Below are positions 53,896-63,818 of a stretch of DNA of 64,000 nt, piece after piece. Under the pieces are notes generated by a model. That model ran no database searches and was not told the DNA's origin. It worked only from the letters and a program-made list of their open reading frames with translations. Positions within the stretch are counted from its first letter, which is position 1. Every line of letters starts with the position of its first letter. Both the position numbers and the translations under genes were made by a program. The stretch comes from Pseudorhodobacter sp. MZDSW-24AT (lineage in GTDB: Bacteria > Pseudomonadota > Alphaproteobacteria > Rhodobacterales > Rhodobacteraceae): NCBI RefSeq assembly GCF_002794355.1, contig NZ_PGOI01000003.1, positions 62,001 through 126,000 of the forward strand, given 5' to 3'.

Positions 53896-55344
53896 ATGAT
53901 CGACCTGCGCCCCGTGACCTATGTGATCGGCCTATTGGTGACCGCCATGGGGGTGTTCATGCTGTTCCCGCTGGCGCTGGACCATGCGGCGGGCGACCCC
54001 AACTGGCGCGCTTTTTTGCAGGCGGCGATCCTGTGCGTGGTGGCGGGGGGCGGCACGGCGCTGGCCTCGGCCAATGGCGCGGGCGGGTCGATGAGCCTGC
54101 AGCAGATCTTTCTTCTGACCACCGGCGTCTGGGTGGCGCTGCCTGCCTTTGGCGCGCTGCCCTTGATGCTGGGCGCGCCCGGCCTGTCCTTCACCGATGC
54201 GCTGTTCGAATCGGTCTCGGGCATGACCACCACCGGCACCACGGTGATCGTGGGGCTGGATGCGCTGCCGATGGGCGCCAACCTGTGGCGCGGCATCCTG
54301 CAATGGCTGGGCGGGCTTGGGATCGTCATCGTGGCCTTGCTGTTCCTGCCGGTGATGAAGGTGGGGGGGATGCAGTTCTTCCGCTCCGAAGGCTTTGACA
54401 CGCTGGGCAAGGTGCTGCCGCGCGCGCTCGACATCTCTTCGGCGCTGATCCAGATCTACCTCTGGCTCACGGTCGCCTGCGCCATCACCTATTTCGCCTT
54501 GGGGATGAGCGGGTTTGACGCGGTGATGCATGCGCTCACCACCGTCTCCACCGGCGGGATGAGCAGTTATGACGCGTCCTTCGGGATGTTTCAGGGACCG
54601 CTCGAATATGCGGCGGTGGTCTTCATGCTGCTGGGCAGCCTGCCTTTCATCCGCTTCGTGCAGATGGCACAAGGCCTGTTCGCGCCGCTCTGGCGCGACC
54701 CGCAGGTGCGCGCCTATCTGCGCTGGAACCTTTATGCGATCCTGCTGGTGCTGCTTTATGAGGTGATCACGCATGACATGGCCTTCGGGGTCGCCTTGCG
54801 CGAATCCGCCTTCAACATCGTCTCCACCTTCTCGGGCACCGGCTTTTCCTCGGTCGATCTGTCGGGCTGGGGGCCGTTCCCCTTTGTCATCCTGATCATC
54901 GTCGGGCTGATCGGCGGCTGCACCTCTTCCACCGGCTGTTCGGTGAAGGTTTTCCGCTATCTGATCCTGTTCGAGGCGATCAAGGTGCAGATCAAACGGC
55001 TGCACAACCCGTCTTCGGTCAACCCGCTGCGCTATGACGGGCGCAGCGTCGGGCGCGATGTGCTGGATTCGGTGATCGTCTTCTTCACCCTCTTCATCCT
55101 CACCTTCGGGGTGCTGGCGGTGGGTCTGTCGCTCACCGGGCTGGAATTCCGCACCAGCGTCACCGCCGCCTGGACCAGCATCGCCAATGTCGGGCCCGTC
55201 TTCGGCCGCGAGGTCGCCCCGACCGGCGCGGTGCCCGATTTCCCCGAGGCCGCCAAATGGATGATGATGGCGGGCATGCTGGTGGGGCGACTGGAATTGC
55301 TCTCCGTCTACGTCCTGTTCATGCGCCGCTTCTGGCAAGACTAG
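53896..55344 (+). CDS. trkH: TrkH potassium transporter subunit
   Basis: A 482-residue TrkH, closely related to its upstream neighbour (same length, same MxDxRPxxYVIG start). Filter segments TTTGTTVI, VSTGGMSSYDAS, TFSGTGFSSVDLSGWG and SIANVGPVFG match the family. The gating loop GGCTSSTGCSVKVFR is intact with its Lys. It needs the cytosolic TrkA, encoded elsewhere. A 51-base gap separates it from paralogue 1, so the two are probably one transcript. Confidence 0.93.
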   Translation: MIDLRPVTYVIGLLVTAMGVFMLFPLALDHAAGDPNWRAFLQAAILCVVAGGGTALASANGAGGSMSLQQIFLLTTGVWVALPAFGALPLMLGAPGLSFTDALFESVSGMTTTGTTVIVGLDALPMGANLWRGILQWLGGLGIVIVALLFLPVMKVGGMQFFRSEGFDTLGKVLPRALDISSALIQIYLWLTVACAITYFALGMSGFDAVMHALTTVSTGGMSSYDASFGMFQGPLEYAAVVFMLLGSLPFIRFVQMAQGLFAPLWRDPQVRAYLRWNLYAILLVLLYEVITHDMAFGVALRESAFNIVSTFSGTGFSSVDLSGWGPFPFVILIIVGLIGGCTSSTGCSVKVFRYLILFEAIKVQIKRLHNPSSVNPLRYDGRSVGRDVLDSVIVFFTLFILTFGVLAVGLSLTGLEFRTSVTAAWTSIANVGPVFGREVAPTGAVPDFPEAAKWMMMAGMLVGRLELLSVYVLFMRRFWQD

Positions 55345-55397
55345 ACGCGCCCACCCCGCTCAGCCCTTCACTGCGCAGCCTTTCCCCTGTCTTCCCG

Positions 55398-55419
55398 CTC
55401 ATCTGTTCCCAAATATCCC
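55398..55419 (+). repeat. Dispersed intergenic repeat, type A copy 5
   Basis: CTCATCTGTTCCCAAATATCCC, about 50 bases past the second trkH stop and before the end of the convergent pseudo-protease gene. A GCGGCACGCGACGGGGGGCTGGCCCCCC-type hairpin region follows (to about 55460). Confidence 0.75.
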
Positions 55420-55489
55420 GGGGGGAGTCGCGGCACGCGACGGGGGGCTGGCCCCCCGTCACCGCTGGCAAAAGGCGCGCCTTGGGGCG

Positions 55490-57376
55490 TTACTCCCAGC
55501 AGCTCACCAGCACCGTCATCCCCAGCGCCTTGCGGCTCAGGTCTTCCGGGGCCAGCGCGCCGCCGGGGAGGGCGAGGCCGGGGGTCAGGCCTTGCGCTTC
55601 CAGCAGCGCCCGCAGCTCGGCTGCGGCTGCGGCGAATTCCACCCCTTGCGGCAGCACCCGGGCCGGGTCGGCGGCGCGCGGCAGCACCATCCCCAGCACC
55701 GCCCCGGTGCCGTCCAGCACCGGGCCGCCGGCATCGCCGGGCAGGGTGGTGATGCCCAGCCGCTTGATCCCCGGCTCGCCGTTCAGCCCTTGCACGGCGT
55801 CCAGCATGCCAAAGGTGATCACCGGCGCGGGCAGCGCGTCGCCATAGGCATAGCCCGCCACCGCCACCTCCGACCCGATCCGGTCGGTCTCGGGCTGGAA
55901 CCCGGCGAAGGCAGGCGGGGCCAGCGGGGTTTTCGGCGCCAGAAGCGCCACGCCTTTCGCGGCATCGGCAAAGCGCAGCTCGGCCTCGGTCACCTGATCC
56001 AGCGTGATGCGCCCGCAGGCGGCCACGGCCTCGGCGGTGGTCAGCACATGGCCGGTGGCATCCACATAAAAGCCCGATGCGGTCAGGCGCGGGCGGCGCA
56101 GATCAAGACCTGCAAGCAGGCCACGGCGCGCGGCCTCGGTCATCGGCACCATGCCGGGGTCCAGCGCCCGGTTGCCGACGGGGCGGAAGCTGGATTGCAT
56201 CAGCCCCAACACGCGGCCCGCCTGTTCGGCCTGCGCGGGCGACCAGACCAGCAGATAGCCCTTCACAAGGCCTGCACGGGTTTCGGCGAAGGCATGGGCG
56301 TATTGGGTTTCTGATTGTCCGGTGATCTCGAAGGACCGCTCGCCCAAGCCGCGCTCGCCCGTGGGCGGGATGATGCTCAGGTTTTGCAGGATGTCATACA
56401 GCCCATACAGCACATCCTTGTCACCGGGCTGCGAGATCAGGATGATCCGCATGCCGTCCGCCTCTTTTGCGGCGAAATGCACGAAGGGCGGCTCGTAATG
56501 GTCAAACTGCACCAAGCCCAAGGGCAGGGTGATCTCGATGCCCGCTTCAGCTTCGGTCACGGTTTCAAAGCCATAGGCCGCGATCTCGGCCTGCCAATCG
56601 GCGATCAGCGCGGCGCGTTGGCGGCTGGTCAGCACGCCGGTCGGCTCTAGCCCCATCGCGCCTTGATAAGCGGCCATGGCGCTGCGGGTGCCCGAGCCAA
56701 AGGCGCCGTCGATGGCGGCGCTGTAAAAGCCTTGCCATTGCAAGGCGCGCTGCACATCTTCGCGCGCGGCACGGGGCAGCTCGGCCTCGCTGCGGCGGGC
56801 TTCGGCCACGGTTTCGTCAGGGATTTCGGCGGGGATCTCGGCAGGCGGCGCAGCTTCCGCCTGAGGGGCTGCGGCCCCTTCCGCCCCGGGCGCGGGTTCG
56901 GCCATCGCCTCGGGCGCCAGCGGGGTCACCTCCACCGGCGCATCGGGGGCCAGCGGGGTGACATCGGCCAGCGGCGGCACCGTCTCTGGGAACACCGTCT
57001 CTGGGAACCCCGCGTCGGGGAACACCGCCTCGGGAGACAGCGGCTCTGGCGTCCCGGCGGGCCAGAAGGCTTCGCGGAAATTGGTGCCATCGGTGATATA
57101 GCTGTCGCGCGGGATCAGGTTCTCGCGGCGCAATTCGGCCAGCTTGGCGGCGGCCTCCTCGGGGCTGTAGGGGCCCAAGGCGATGCCATACCAGCGCGAA
57201 CCCAGACGATAGCCTTGCACATCGGCAAAGGCCGCGGCATAGGCGCGCGCCCGCGCCTCGGCCTCGGCCAGCGTCGGCTGCGCCTCGACCTGCACCCAGG
57301 CTTGCGTTTGTGCCACGGCCCCCCCGGCCCAAAGCATCACCGCCATCATCCAAAGCCCAAAGACCGCGCGCCGCAT
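55490..57376 (-). CDS. Secreted protein: SPOR-like, peptidoglycan-binding and inactive trypsin-like domains
   Basis: 628 residues. A signal peptide ends near GGAVAQ (residue 22). Then come a SPOR-like unit ([34 protein letters not shown], about 25-100), a Pro/Glu/Ala-rich linker with repeats ([36 protein letters not shown]), a PG_binding_1 domain ([20 protein letters not shown], about 240-300) and a C-terminal chymotrypsin-fold domain (about 420-600). In the last, VLTTAEAV has Glu449 where the catalytic His should be and GDAGGP has Ala549 in place of Ser. It is thus a predicted pseudo-protease at the cell wall. Start 57376. Confidence 0.82.
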   Translation of the reverse strand: MRRAVFGLWMMAVMLWAGGAVAQTQAWVQVEAQPTLAEAEARARAYAAAFADVQGYRLGSRWYGIALGPYSPEEAAAKLAELRRENLIPRDSYITDGTNFREAFWPAGTPEPLSPEAVFPDAGFPETVFPETVPPLADVTPLAPDAPVEVTPLAPEAMAEPAPGAEGAAAPQAEAAPPAEIPAEIPDETVAEARRSEAELPRAAREDVQRALQWQGFYSAAIDGAFGSGTRSAMAAYQGAMGLEPTGVLTSRQRAALIADWQAEIAAYGFETVTEAEAGIEITLPLGLVQFDHYEPPFVHFAAKEADGMRIILISQPGDKDVLYGLYDILQNLSIIPPTGERGLGERSFEITGQSETQYAHAFAETRAGLVKGYLLVWSPAQAEQAGRVLGLMQSSFRPVGNRALDPGMVPMTEAARRGLLAGLDLRRPRLTASGFYVDATGHVLTTAEAVAACGRITLDQVTEAELRFADAAKGVALLAPKTPLAPPAFAGFQPETDRIGSEVAVAGYAYGDALPAPVITFGMLDAVQGLNGEPGIKRLGITTLPGDAGGPVLDGTGAVLGMVLPRAADPARVLPQGVEFAAAAAELRALLEAQGLTPGLALPGGALAPEDLSRKALGMTVLVSCWE

Positions 57377-57572
57377 CCTGTTCCTTCCGCCTGACCCATC
57401 GCCACTTTCGCAGCGCATCTTGTGCCGTGGCGCGCCTGCAAGGCGCCCCGCCGTTTCCCGCCGTGCAGTCCCGGCGCCGCCCGCCCTGCGGCGGCGCATT
57501 GACCCTGCCGAGCCTCTTGCCTATGACAGCCGGGCATTTCAAGGGTTTTGCGTGGCAAAAGGGGGCAACACC

Positions 57573-58541
57573 ATGTCAGACAGGCAGCCAGCGCGCGCGG
57601 AACCGGAGGCGATCACCGCGCCACGGTCCTTTCAAGAGATCATCCTGCGTTTGCAGTCCTATTGGGCGTCCAAGGGCTGCGCCGTCTTGCAGCCCTATGA
57701 CATGGAGGTGGGGGCGGGCACCTTCCACCCGGCCACCACGCTGCGCAGCCTTGGCACCAAGCCTTGGGCCGCCGCCTATGTGCAACCCTCGCGCCGCCCG
57801 ACCGACGGGCGCTATGGCGAAAACCCCAACCGCCTGCAGCATTACTACCAGTATCAGGTCATCATCAAACCCTCGCCCCCTGATCTGCAAGAGCTTTACC
57901 TTGGCTCCTTGCGCGCCATCGGGCTGGACCCCGCCTTGCATGACATCCGCTTTGTCGAGGATGACTGGGAATCCCCCACGCTGGGCGCCTGGGGCCTGGG
58001 CTGGGAGGTCTGGTGCGACGGTATGGAAGTCAGCCAGTTCACCTATTTCCAACAGGTCGGCGGCCATGACTGCCGCCCCGTCTCGGGCGAGCTGACCTAT
58101 GGGCTGGAGCGTCTGGCCATGTATGTGCTGGGCATCGACCATGTGATGACCATGCCTTTCAACGACCCTGACGCGCCCATCGCGCTCACCTACGGCGATA
58201 TCTTCCGCCAGACCGAGGAAGAATACAGCCGCCACAACTTTGACGGGGCCGACACCGACAAGCTGTTGCGCAACTTCGCCGAGGCCGAGGCGGAATGCGA
58301 CCGTCTGCTGGGCTTTGATCCGCAAGACCCCAGTTCGGGCAAGCGCATCATCATGGCGCATCCCGCCTATGACCAATGCATCAAGGCCAGCCATCTGTTC
58401 AACCTGCTGGACGCGCGCGGCGTGATCTCGGTCACCGAGCGGCAGGCCTATATCGGGCGCGTGCGCGCGCTGGCCAAGAAATGCGCCGATGCCTTCCGCC
58501 AGACCGAGGCCGGGGCGGATGCGTCCGAGGGCGCGGCATGA
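57573..58541 (+). CDS. glyQ: Glycine-tRNA ligase alpha subunit
   Basis: A 322-residue class II catalytic subunit of the alpha2beta2 glycyl-tRNA synthetase. Signatures: [52 protein letters not shown] (in parts) and the motif-3 [12 protein letters not shown]. The start at 57573 has a GGGGG-CAACACC leader. It overlaps the next gene by ATGA. Confidence 0.97.
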   Translation: MSDRQPARAEPEAITAPRSFQEIILRLQSYWASKGCAVLQPYDMEVGAGTFHPATTLRSLGTKPWAAAYVQPSRRPTDGRYGENPNRLQHYYQYQVIIKPSPPDLQELYLGSLRAIGLDPALHDIRFVEDDWESPTLGAWGLGWEVWCDGMEVSQFTYFQQVGGHDCRPVSGELTYGLERLAMYVLGIDHVMTMPFNDPDAPIALTYGDIFRQTEEEYSRHNFDGADTDKLLRNFAEAEAECDRLLGFDPQDPSSGKRIIMAHPAYDQCIKASHLFNLLDARGVISVTERQAYIGRVRALAKKCADAFRQTEAGADASEGAA

Positions 58542-59011
58542 ACGGCAGGATCGCAGCGGGGGCAATCGTGATTTCAGCAGCAGTGGCGGGCGTGGCGATC
58601 TGGTATTTGCAGGTCTACGCCTTTTATGAACCGGTTTCCTTCACTCCGGGGCAGGAAATCACCCTGACCACCATCGAATCCGGCCAGCCCGAGCCCATTC
58701 TGGCCGAGGATGTCACCGGGATCGACGCCGACAGCAGCCCCTTGCGCTTCCGCGCCTGTTTCACCACGCCGCTCACGCAGGCGATGCTGTCGGAAACCTA
58801 TGTCTCCTATGCCGGGGCCGAGCCTTTGGTGGCGCCGGGCTGGTTCGATTGCTTTGATGCCGTCGCCATCGGCACCGCGCTGGAGCGCGGCGAGGCGCTG
58901 GCCTTTCTGTCGCAGGCGGATGTCGCCACCGATGTCGACCGCGTGGTCGCCGTCTTTCCCGATGGCCGGGCCTTTGCCTGGCATCAGTTGAACCCCGCCG
59001 CCAAGGATTGA
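58538..59011 (+). CDS. Conserved membrane-anchored protein between glyQ and glyS
   Basis: 157 residues. An N-terminal hydrophobic segment ([20 protein letters not shown], about residues 7-26) without a clear cleavage site suggests a membrane anchor with a periplasmic domain. The domain contains [20 protein letters not shown] (two Cys, possibly a disulfide), [13 protein letters not shown] and [18 protein letters not shown] believe it matches DUF6446, but could not check. The ATGA overlap with glyQ and a 4-base gap to glyS put it inside the synthetase operon. Function unknown. Confidence 0.85.
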   Translation: MNGRIAAGAIVISAAVAGVAIWYLQVYAFYEPVSFTPGQEITLTTIESGQPEPILAEDVTGIDADSSPLRFRACFTTPLTQAMLSETYVSYAGAEPLVAPGWFDCFDAVAIGTALERGEALAFLSQADVATDVDRVVAVFPDGRAFAWHQLNPAAKD

Positions 59012-59015
59012 TCCG

Positions 59016-61106
59016 ATGTCTGATCTGCTGATCGAGCTGTTTTCCGAGGAAATCCCCGCCCGGATGCAGGCCCGCGCCCGCGCCGACCTGCAAAAGCTGG
59101 TGACCGATGGTCTGGTCGAGGCGGGGCTGACCTATGCCCATGCCGCCGCCTTTTCCACCCCGCGCCGCCTGACGCTGGCGATCGAAGGCCTCTCGGCCGA
59201 AAGCCGCGCGGTGCGCGAGGAACGCAAGGGCCCCAGCACCTCGGCCCCGGCCCAAGCGGTCGAAGGCTTTTTGCGCTCGACCGGGCTTTCGCTCGATCAG
59301 CTCGAAAAGCGCGCCGACAAGAAGGGCGAGGTCTATTTCGCGGTGATCGAGAAACCGGGCCGCGCCGCGCCTTTGATCATCGCCGACGTGCTCGAAACCA
59401 CCATCCGCACCTTCCCTTGGCCGAAATCCATGCGCTGGGGCGCGGGCAGCTTGCGCTGGGTGCGCCCGCTTCACAGCATCCTGTGCCTTCTGTCGGACGA
59501 AGGCGGCGCCGAGGTGGTGCCGCTCAGCGTCGATGGCATCGTCTCGGGCAACAGCACTCGCGGCCACCGCTTCCTGTCGCCGGGCGCATTTTCCGTAAAC
59601 AATTTCGAGGATTACGCGGCCAAGCTCAAGCGCGCCCATGTCATCCTCGACAGTGCCGAGCGTGAAGACACCATCTGGGCCGAGGCGCAGACGCTCGCCT
59701 TTGCCGCCGGGATGGAACTGGTCGAAGACCGCGGGCTTCTGGCAGAGGTGGCGGGGCTGGTGGAATGGCCGGTGCCGCTGATGGGCCGCATCGGCGCGGA
59801 TTTCCTTCACCTCCCGCCCGAGGTGCTGCAAACCAGCATGAAGGAACATCAGAAGTTCTTCTCGGTGAAGAACCCGAAAACCGGCCGCATCGAAGGCTTT
59901 GTCACCGTGGCCAATACGGTGACGGCGGATCACGGGGAAACCATCCTGAAAGGCAATCAAAAGGTGCTGGCGGCCCGCCTGTCGGATGCGCGCTTCTTTT
60001 GGGAAAACGATCTGCGGGTGGCCAAATTCGGCATGGCCGACTGGGCCGAGGGGCTGAAGTCGGTCACTTTCCACAACAAGCTCGGCTCGCAAGCCGACCG
60101 CATCGCCCGCATCGCGGCGCTCGCGCGTGAGATCGCGCCAATGGTTGGCGCCGATCCTGATCTGGCCGAACGCGCGGCGCGCCTCGCGAAGCTCGACCTG
60201 CGCTCGGCCATGGTCGGTGAATTCCCCGAACTCCAAGGCCTGATGGGCCTGTATTACGCGCAAGCGGCAGGGGAGCCGGAGGCGGTGGCCCATGCCGCCC
60301 GCGACCATTACGCGCCGCTGGGGCCTTCCGATGCGGTGCCCACCGAGCCTGTCTCGGTCGCGGTGGCGCTGGCCGACAAGATCGACACGCTGACCGGCTT
60401 CTGGGCCATCGACGAAAAACCCACAGGCAGCAAAGACCCCTTCGCCCTGCGCCGCGCGGCGCTGGGGGTGATCCGGTTGGTCTTGGGCAATGAGGTGCGG
60501 CTGGGCCTTTCGACGCTGTTCGGCACGGCCATGGCCGAGAGGCTGTCTCACTTCGGAACCGATGGCGAGGACGCAAAAACCTCTGACCTCCTCGCCTTCT
60601 TCCACGACCGCCTGAAGGTCTTCCTCAAGGACCAAGGCATCCGCCATGACGTGATCGACGCCTGCCTCGCCATGCCCGGCAATGACGACCTGACGCTGCT
60701 GGTCAAGCGCGCGCAGGCGCTGCAAGCCACCTTGCAGACCGAAGACGGCGCCAACCTCGTCGCGGGCAGCAAGCGCGCCAGCAACATCCTTGCGCAGGCC
60801 GAGGCCAAGGACGGCGTCGAATATTCCTTCGGTGCCGATCCGAAATTCGCCGAAACCGACGAGGAACGCGCGCTCTTCACCGCGCTCGATCAGGCCGAGG
60901 CCGCCATCGCCCCCGCCATGGCGCGCGAGGATTTCGCCGCCGCCATGCAGGCCATGGCCGGTTTGCGCGCGCCGATTGACGCCTTCTTCACCGCGACGCA
61001 GATCAACAGCGACAATCCTATCCTGCGCCGCAACCGGCTGAACCTTCTGCACCGCATCCGCGCCATCTGCCTCTCGGTGGCCGACTTGGGCAAACTCGAC
61101 GGCTAA
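59016..61106 (+). CDS. glyS: Glycine-tRNA ligase beta subunit
   Basis: A 696-residue tRNA-binding subunit of glycyl-tRNA synthetase. It starts LLIELFSEEIPARMQARA, with FSTPRRLTLAIEGLS, the HD-domain-like middle part (KEHQKFFSV, RDHYAPLGPSD) and a C-terminal anticodon-binding region (RALFTALDQAEAAI, DNPILRRNRLNLLHRI in parts). Length is standard. Partner glyQ lies two genes upstream. Confidence 0.97.
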   Translation: MSDLLIELFSEEIPARMQARARADLQKLVTDGLVEAGLTYAHAAAFSTPRRLTLAIEGLSAESRAVREERKGPSTSAPAQAVEGFLRSTGLSLDQLEKRADKKGEVYFAVIEKPGRAAPLIIADVLETTIRTFPWPKSMRWGAGSLRWVRPLHSILCLLSDEGGAEVVPLSVDGIVSGNSTRGHRFLSPGAFSVNNFEDYAAKLKRAHVILDSAEREDTIWAEAQTLAFAAGMELVEDRGLLAEVAGLVEWPVPLMGRIGADFLHLPPEVLQTSMKEHQKFFSVKNPKTGRIEGFVTVANTVTADHGETILKGNQKVLAARLSDARFFWENDLRVAKFGMADWAEGLKSVTFHNKLGSQADRIARIAALAREIAPMVGADPDLAERAARLAKLDLRSAMVGEFPELQGLMGLYYAQAAGEPEAVAHAARDHYAPLGPSDAVPTEPVSVAVALADKIDTLTGFWAIDEKPTGSKDPFALRRAALGVIRLVLGNEVRLGLSTLFGTAMAERLSHFGTDGEDAKTSDLLAFFHDRLKVFLKDQGIRHDVIDACLAMPGNDDLTLLVKRAQALQATLQTEDGANLVAGSKRASNILAQAEAKDGVEYSFGADPKFAETDEERALFTALDQAEAAIAPAMAREDFAAAMQAMAGLRAPIDAFFTATQINSDNPILRRNRLNLLHRIRAICLSVADLGKLDG

Positions 61107-61107
61107 G

Positions 61108-61128
61108 CTCATCTGTTTCCAAATATCC
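61108..61128 (+). repeat. Dispersed intergenic repeat, type A copy 6
   Basis: CTCATCTGTTTCCAAATATCC starts two bases after the glyS stop. A G-run/C-run hairpin (about 61155-61173) follows. It may act as a 3' end signal of the glyQ-orf-glyS transcript. Confidence 0.75.
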
Positions 61129-61268
61129 TCCGGGGGTGAGGAGCGTCAGCGACGAGGGGGGGCGAGCCCCCCCTTGCCACATCGGCCCAAGGCGCAACCC
61201 CGCCCATATGCGGCGCTTGTCTGCCCCCCGAATCGGTGTAGTGTCGGCGCAGAAGAAGGATTGCCGCA

Positions 61269-63818
61269 GTGCAGAAACCCGAGGCCGCCCTTGCCGATCC
61301 GCTGATCGGCTTCACCGCTGTCACGCCCACCGCCCGCATCGACCGGGTGGCGCATGGCTGGCGTGCCAAATGCCTGCAGCGGCTGGTGCGGCTGGATCTG
61401 CCGGTGCCGCTGACGGTGGCGCTGCCCGCGCGCACGGTGCGCGCCATTGCCGCCGGAACCCCGGTGGATTGCGCGGCGATTCTGGCGGAATTCGGCCCCG
61501 CGCCGCTGATCTCGGTGCGGCCCAGCCCGGAAAACCCCGATTGGGGCGGGCCTGCCACCGTGCTCAACATCGGGCTGAACGCAGAACGCCACAAGGAATT
61601 GGCGCAGCGCCACGGCCAGCAGGCGGCGGATGCCATTTACCTGCGCTTCGTGCAGGCCTATGCCACCCATGTGGCGCGGCTTGATCCCGATATGTTCGCG
61701 GCCACCGCGCCTTCCCCCGAAGCGGTGACGGCAGCCTTGCGCGTCTATGCCACCGAGATGGAAGAAGACTTCCCGCAAGACCCGGCCCGGCAATTGGCCG
61801 AGGTGCTGCGCTCGATGGCGCGCGCATGGGAAGGCACCACCGCCCGGCTTTTGCGGCAGGCCAAGGGCGCGCCGGTGGATGCGCCTTTGGGGCTGGTGGT
61901 GCAGGCGATGGCCCAAGGGCTGGGGCAGGGGCTCTCTGGCTCGGGCGTGGTGCAATTCGTCGATCCCGTCACCGGAGAGCGGCAGATCACCGGGCGTTAT
62001 CTGGGGCAAGGCCAAGGGCGCGATGTGCTCAAGGCGCCGCAGGCCATGTTCCTGACCCGCGATGCGCGCGGGCCTTCGCTGCAAGACATCGCGCCCGATC
62101 TGCTGGACGAGCTGATCCGGCACGGCGCGGCCTGCCGGGCGCGGCTGCGCGAAGAGATGCAGATCGAATTCACCATCGAGGACGGGCGTCTGGCGGTGAT
62201 CGACGCCGTCAAGGTGCAGCGCTCGGCCCGGGCGGCCTTGCGGGTGGCGGTGGCGCTGGCAACCGACGGGGTGATCCCGCGCGAAGAGGCGGTGCTGCGG
62301 GTGGAGCCGCGCGCGCTTTCGGAACTCTTGCACCCGCAGGTGGACCCGCGCGGCCAGCGCGACCTGATCGCGCGCGGCATCGCCGCCAGCCCCGGCGCGG
62401 CGGTGGGGCGCATCGTGTTTTCCAGCCATGCCGCGCAGGCCAGTGCCGCGCGCGGCGAGGCCTGCATTCTGGTGCGCCGCGAAACCGCGCCCGAGGATAT
62501 CCGGGGCATGCATTCCTCGGCCGGGGTGCTGACCGAACGCGGCGGCGTCACCAGCCATGCGGCGGTGATCGCGCGGGGCTTGGGGTTGCCCTGCGTGGTG
62601 GGCGCCGATCTGCGGCTCGACGCCCGCAACAAGCGCATCCACACCGAAGGCCGCAGCTTTGGCGAAGGCGATGTGATCACGGTGGATGGCACCACGGGGC
62701 AGGTGCTGGCGGGGGCGGTGGACATGCTGGCCCCGGCGCTGGACAGCCATTTCCAGACGCTGCTGGGCTGGGCGGATGAATTCCGCGACATCGGGGTGCG
62801 CGCCAATGCCGACACGCCCGCCGATGCCGCCACCGCGCGCCAGTTCGCCGCGCAAGGCATCGGGCTGTGCCGGACCGAGCATATGTTCTTTGAAGAAAAC
62901 CGCCTTGTCGCCATGCGCGAGATGATCTTTGCCGACACCTCGCAAGACCGCGCGGCGGCTTTGGCGCGGCTGTTGCCGATGCAGCGCGCGGATTTCGTGC
63001 AGCTGTTTGAAATCATGGCCGGATTGCCGGTCTGCATCCGGCTGTTCGATCCGCCCTTGCACGAATTCCTGCCCCATAGCCGCGAAGGCCTGCGCGAATT
63101 GGCCGAGGCGCTGGACAAGCCCTTGTCGGAAGTCACCCGCCGGGCCGAGGCGCTGACCGAGTTCAACCCGATGCTGGGCATGCGCGGCGTGCGTCTGGGT
63201 GTGGTGCTGCCGGAAATCTACGACATGCAGGCACAGGCGATTTTCGAGGCCACGGTCGAGGTCGCGCGGCGCGGTGCTGCGGTGGTGCCCGAAATCATGA
63301 TCCCGCTGGTCAGCGCCCGGCGCGAGGTCGAATTGGTCAAGACCCGCGTGGATGCGGTGGCGGCGGCGGTGCGGGTCAAGGCCGGACAGGATTTTGCCTA
63401 TAAGCTGGGGGTGATGGTGGAAACCCCGCGCGCCGCCCTGCGCGCCGGAGAAATCGCCCAGCACGCGGCCTTTCTGTCTTTTGGCACCAATGACCTCACG
63501 CAGATGACCTATGGTCTGAGCCGGGACGATGCCGGACGTTTCATGAACACCTATGTGCAGCAGGGCGTCTTTCCCGAAGATCCGTTCCACATTCTGGACG
63601 TGGACGGGGTGGGGGAGCTTTTGCTGATCGGGGCCGAGCGCGGGCGCAAGACGCGCGCAGATCTGACCGTTTCCATTTGCGGCGAACATGGCGGGAACCC
63701 CGAATCAATCGCCTTTTGCCGCAAGGCGGGATTCGATTATGTCTCTTGCTCGCCCTATCGGGTGCCTCTGGCGCGGCTTGCGGCGGCGCATCTGGCTTTG
63801 CGGGACCGTAGTAGTTAA
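61269..63818 (+). CDS. PPDK-like PEP-utilising enzyme with divergent ATP-grasp half
   Basis: 849 residues, slightly shorter than typical pyruvate phosphate dikinases (~880). The swivelling domain has the phosphohistidine H430 in RGGVTSHAAVIARGLGLPC, and the C-terminal barrel has CRTEHMFF, ETPRAAL, FGTNDLTQM and the catalytic C804 in SICGEHGG. The N-terminal nucleotide half is odd: no GGKGANL at the start, SVRPSP in place of SVRSGA, and QIEF ... VIDAVK where DIEF ... LQTR is usual. It may still make or use PEP, or be a paralogue whose ATP site is lost. Start 61269; no clear ribosome site seen. Confidence 0.8.
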   Translation: MQKPEAALADPLIGFTAVTPTARIDRVAHGWRAKCLQRLVRLDLPVPLTVALPARTVRAIAAGTPVDCAAILAEFGPAPLISVRPSPENPDWGGPATVLNIGLNAERHKELAQRHGQQAADAIYLRFVQAYATHVARLDPDMFAATAPSPEAVTAALRVYATEMEEDFPQDPARQLAEVLRSMARAWEGTTARLLRQAKGAPVDAPLGLVVQAMAQGLGQGLSGSGVVQFVDPVTGERQITGRYLGQGQGRDVLKAPQAMFLTRDARGPSLQDIAPDLLDELIRHGAACRARLREEMQIEFTIEDGRLAVIDAVKVQRSARAALRVAVALATDGVIPREEAVLRVEPRALSELLHPQVDPRGQRDLIARGIAASPGAAVGRIVFSSHAAQASAARGEACILVRRETAPEDIRGMHSSAGVLTERGGVTSHAAVIARGLGLPCVVGADLRLDARNKRIHTEGRSFGEGDVITVDGTTGQVLAGAVDMLAPALDSHFQTLLGWADEFRDIGVRANADTPADAATARQFAAQGIGLCRTEHMFFEENRLVAMREMIFADTSQDRAAALARLLPMQRADFVQLFEIMAGLPVCIRLFDPPLHEFLPHSREGLRELAEALDKPLSEVTRRAEALTEFNPMLGMRGVRLGVVLPEIYDMQAQAIFEATVEVARRGAAVVPEIMIPLVSARREVELVKTRVDAVAAAVRVKAGQDFAYKLGVMVETPRAALRAGEIAQHAAFLSFGTNDLTQMTYGLSRDDAGRFMNTYVQQGVFPEDPFHILDVDGVGELLLIGAERGRKTRADLTVSICGEHGGNPESIAFCRKAGFDYVSCSPYRVPLARLAAAHLALRDRSS

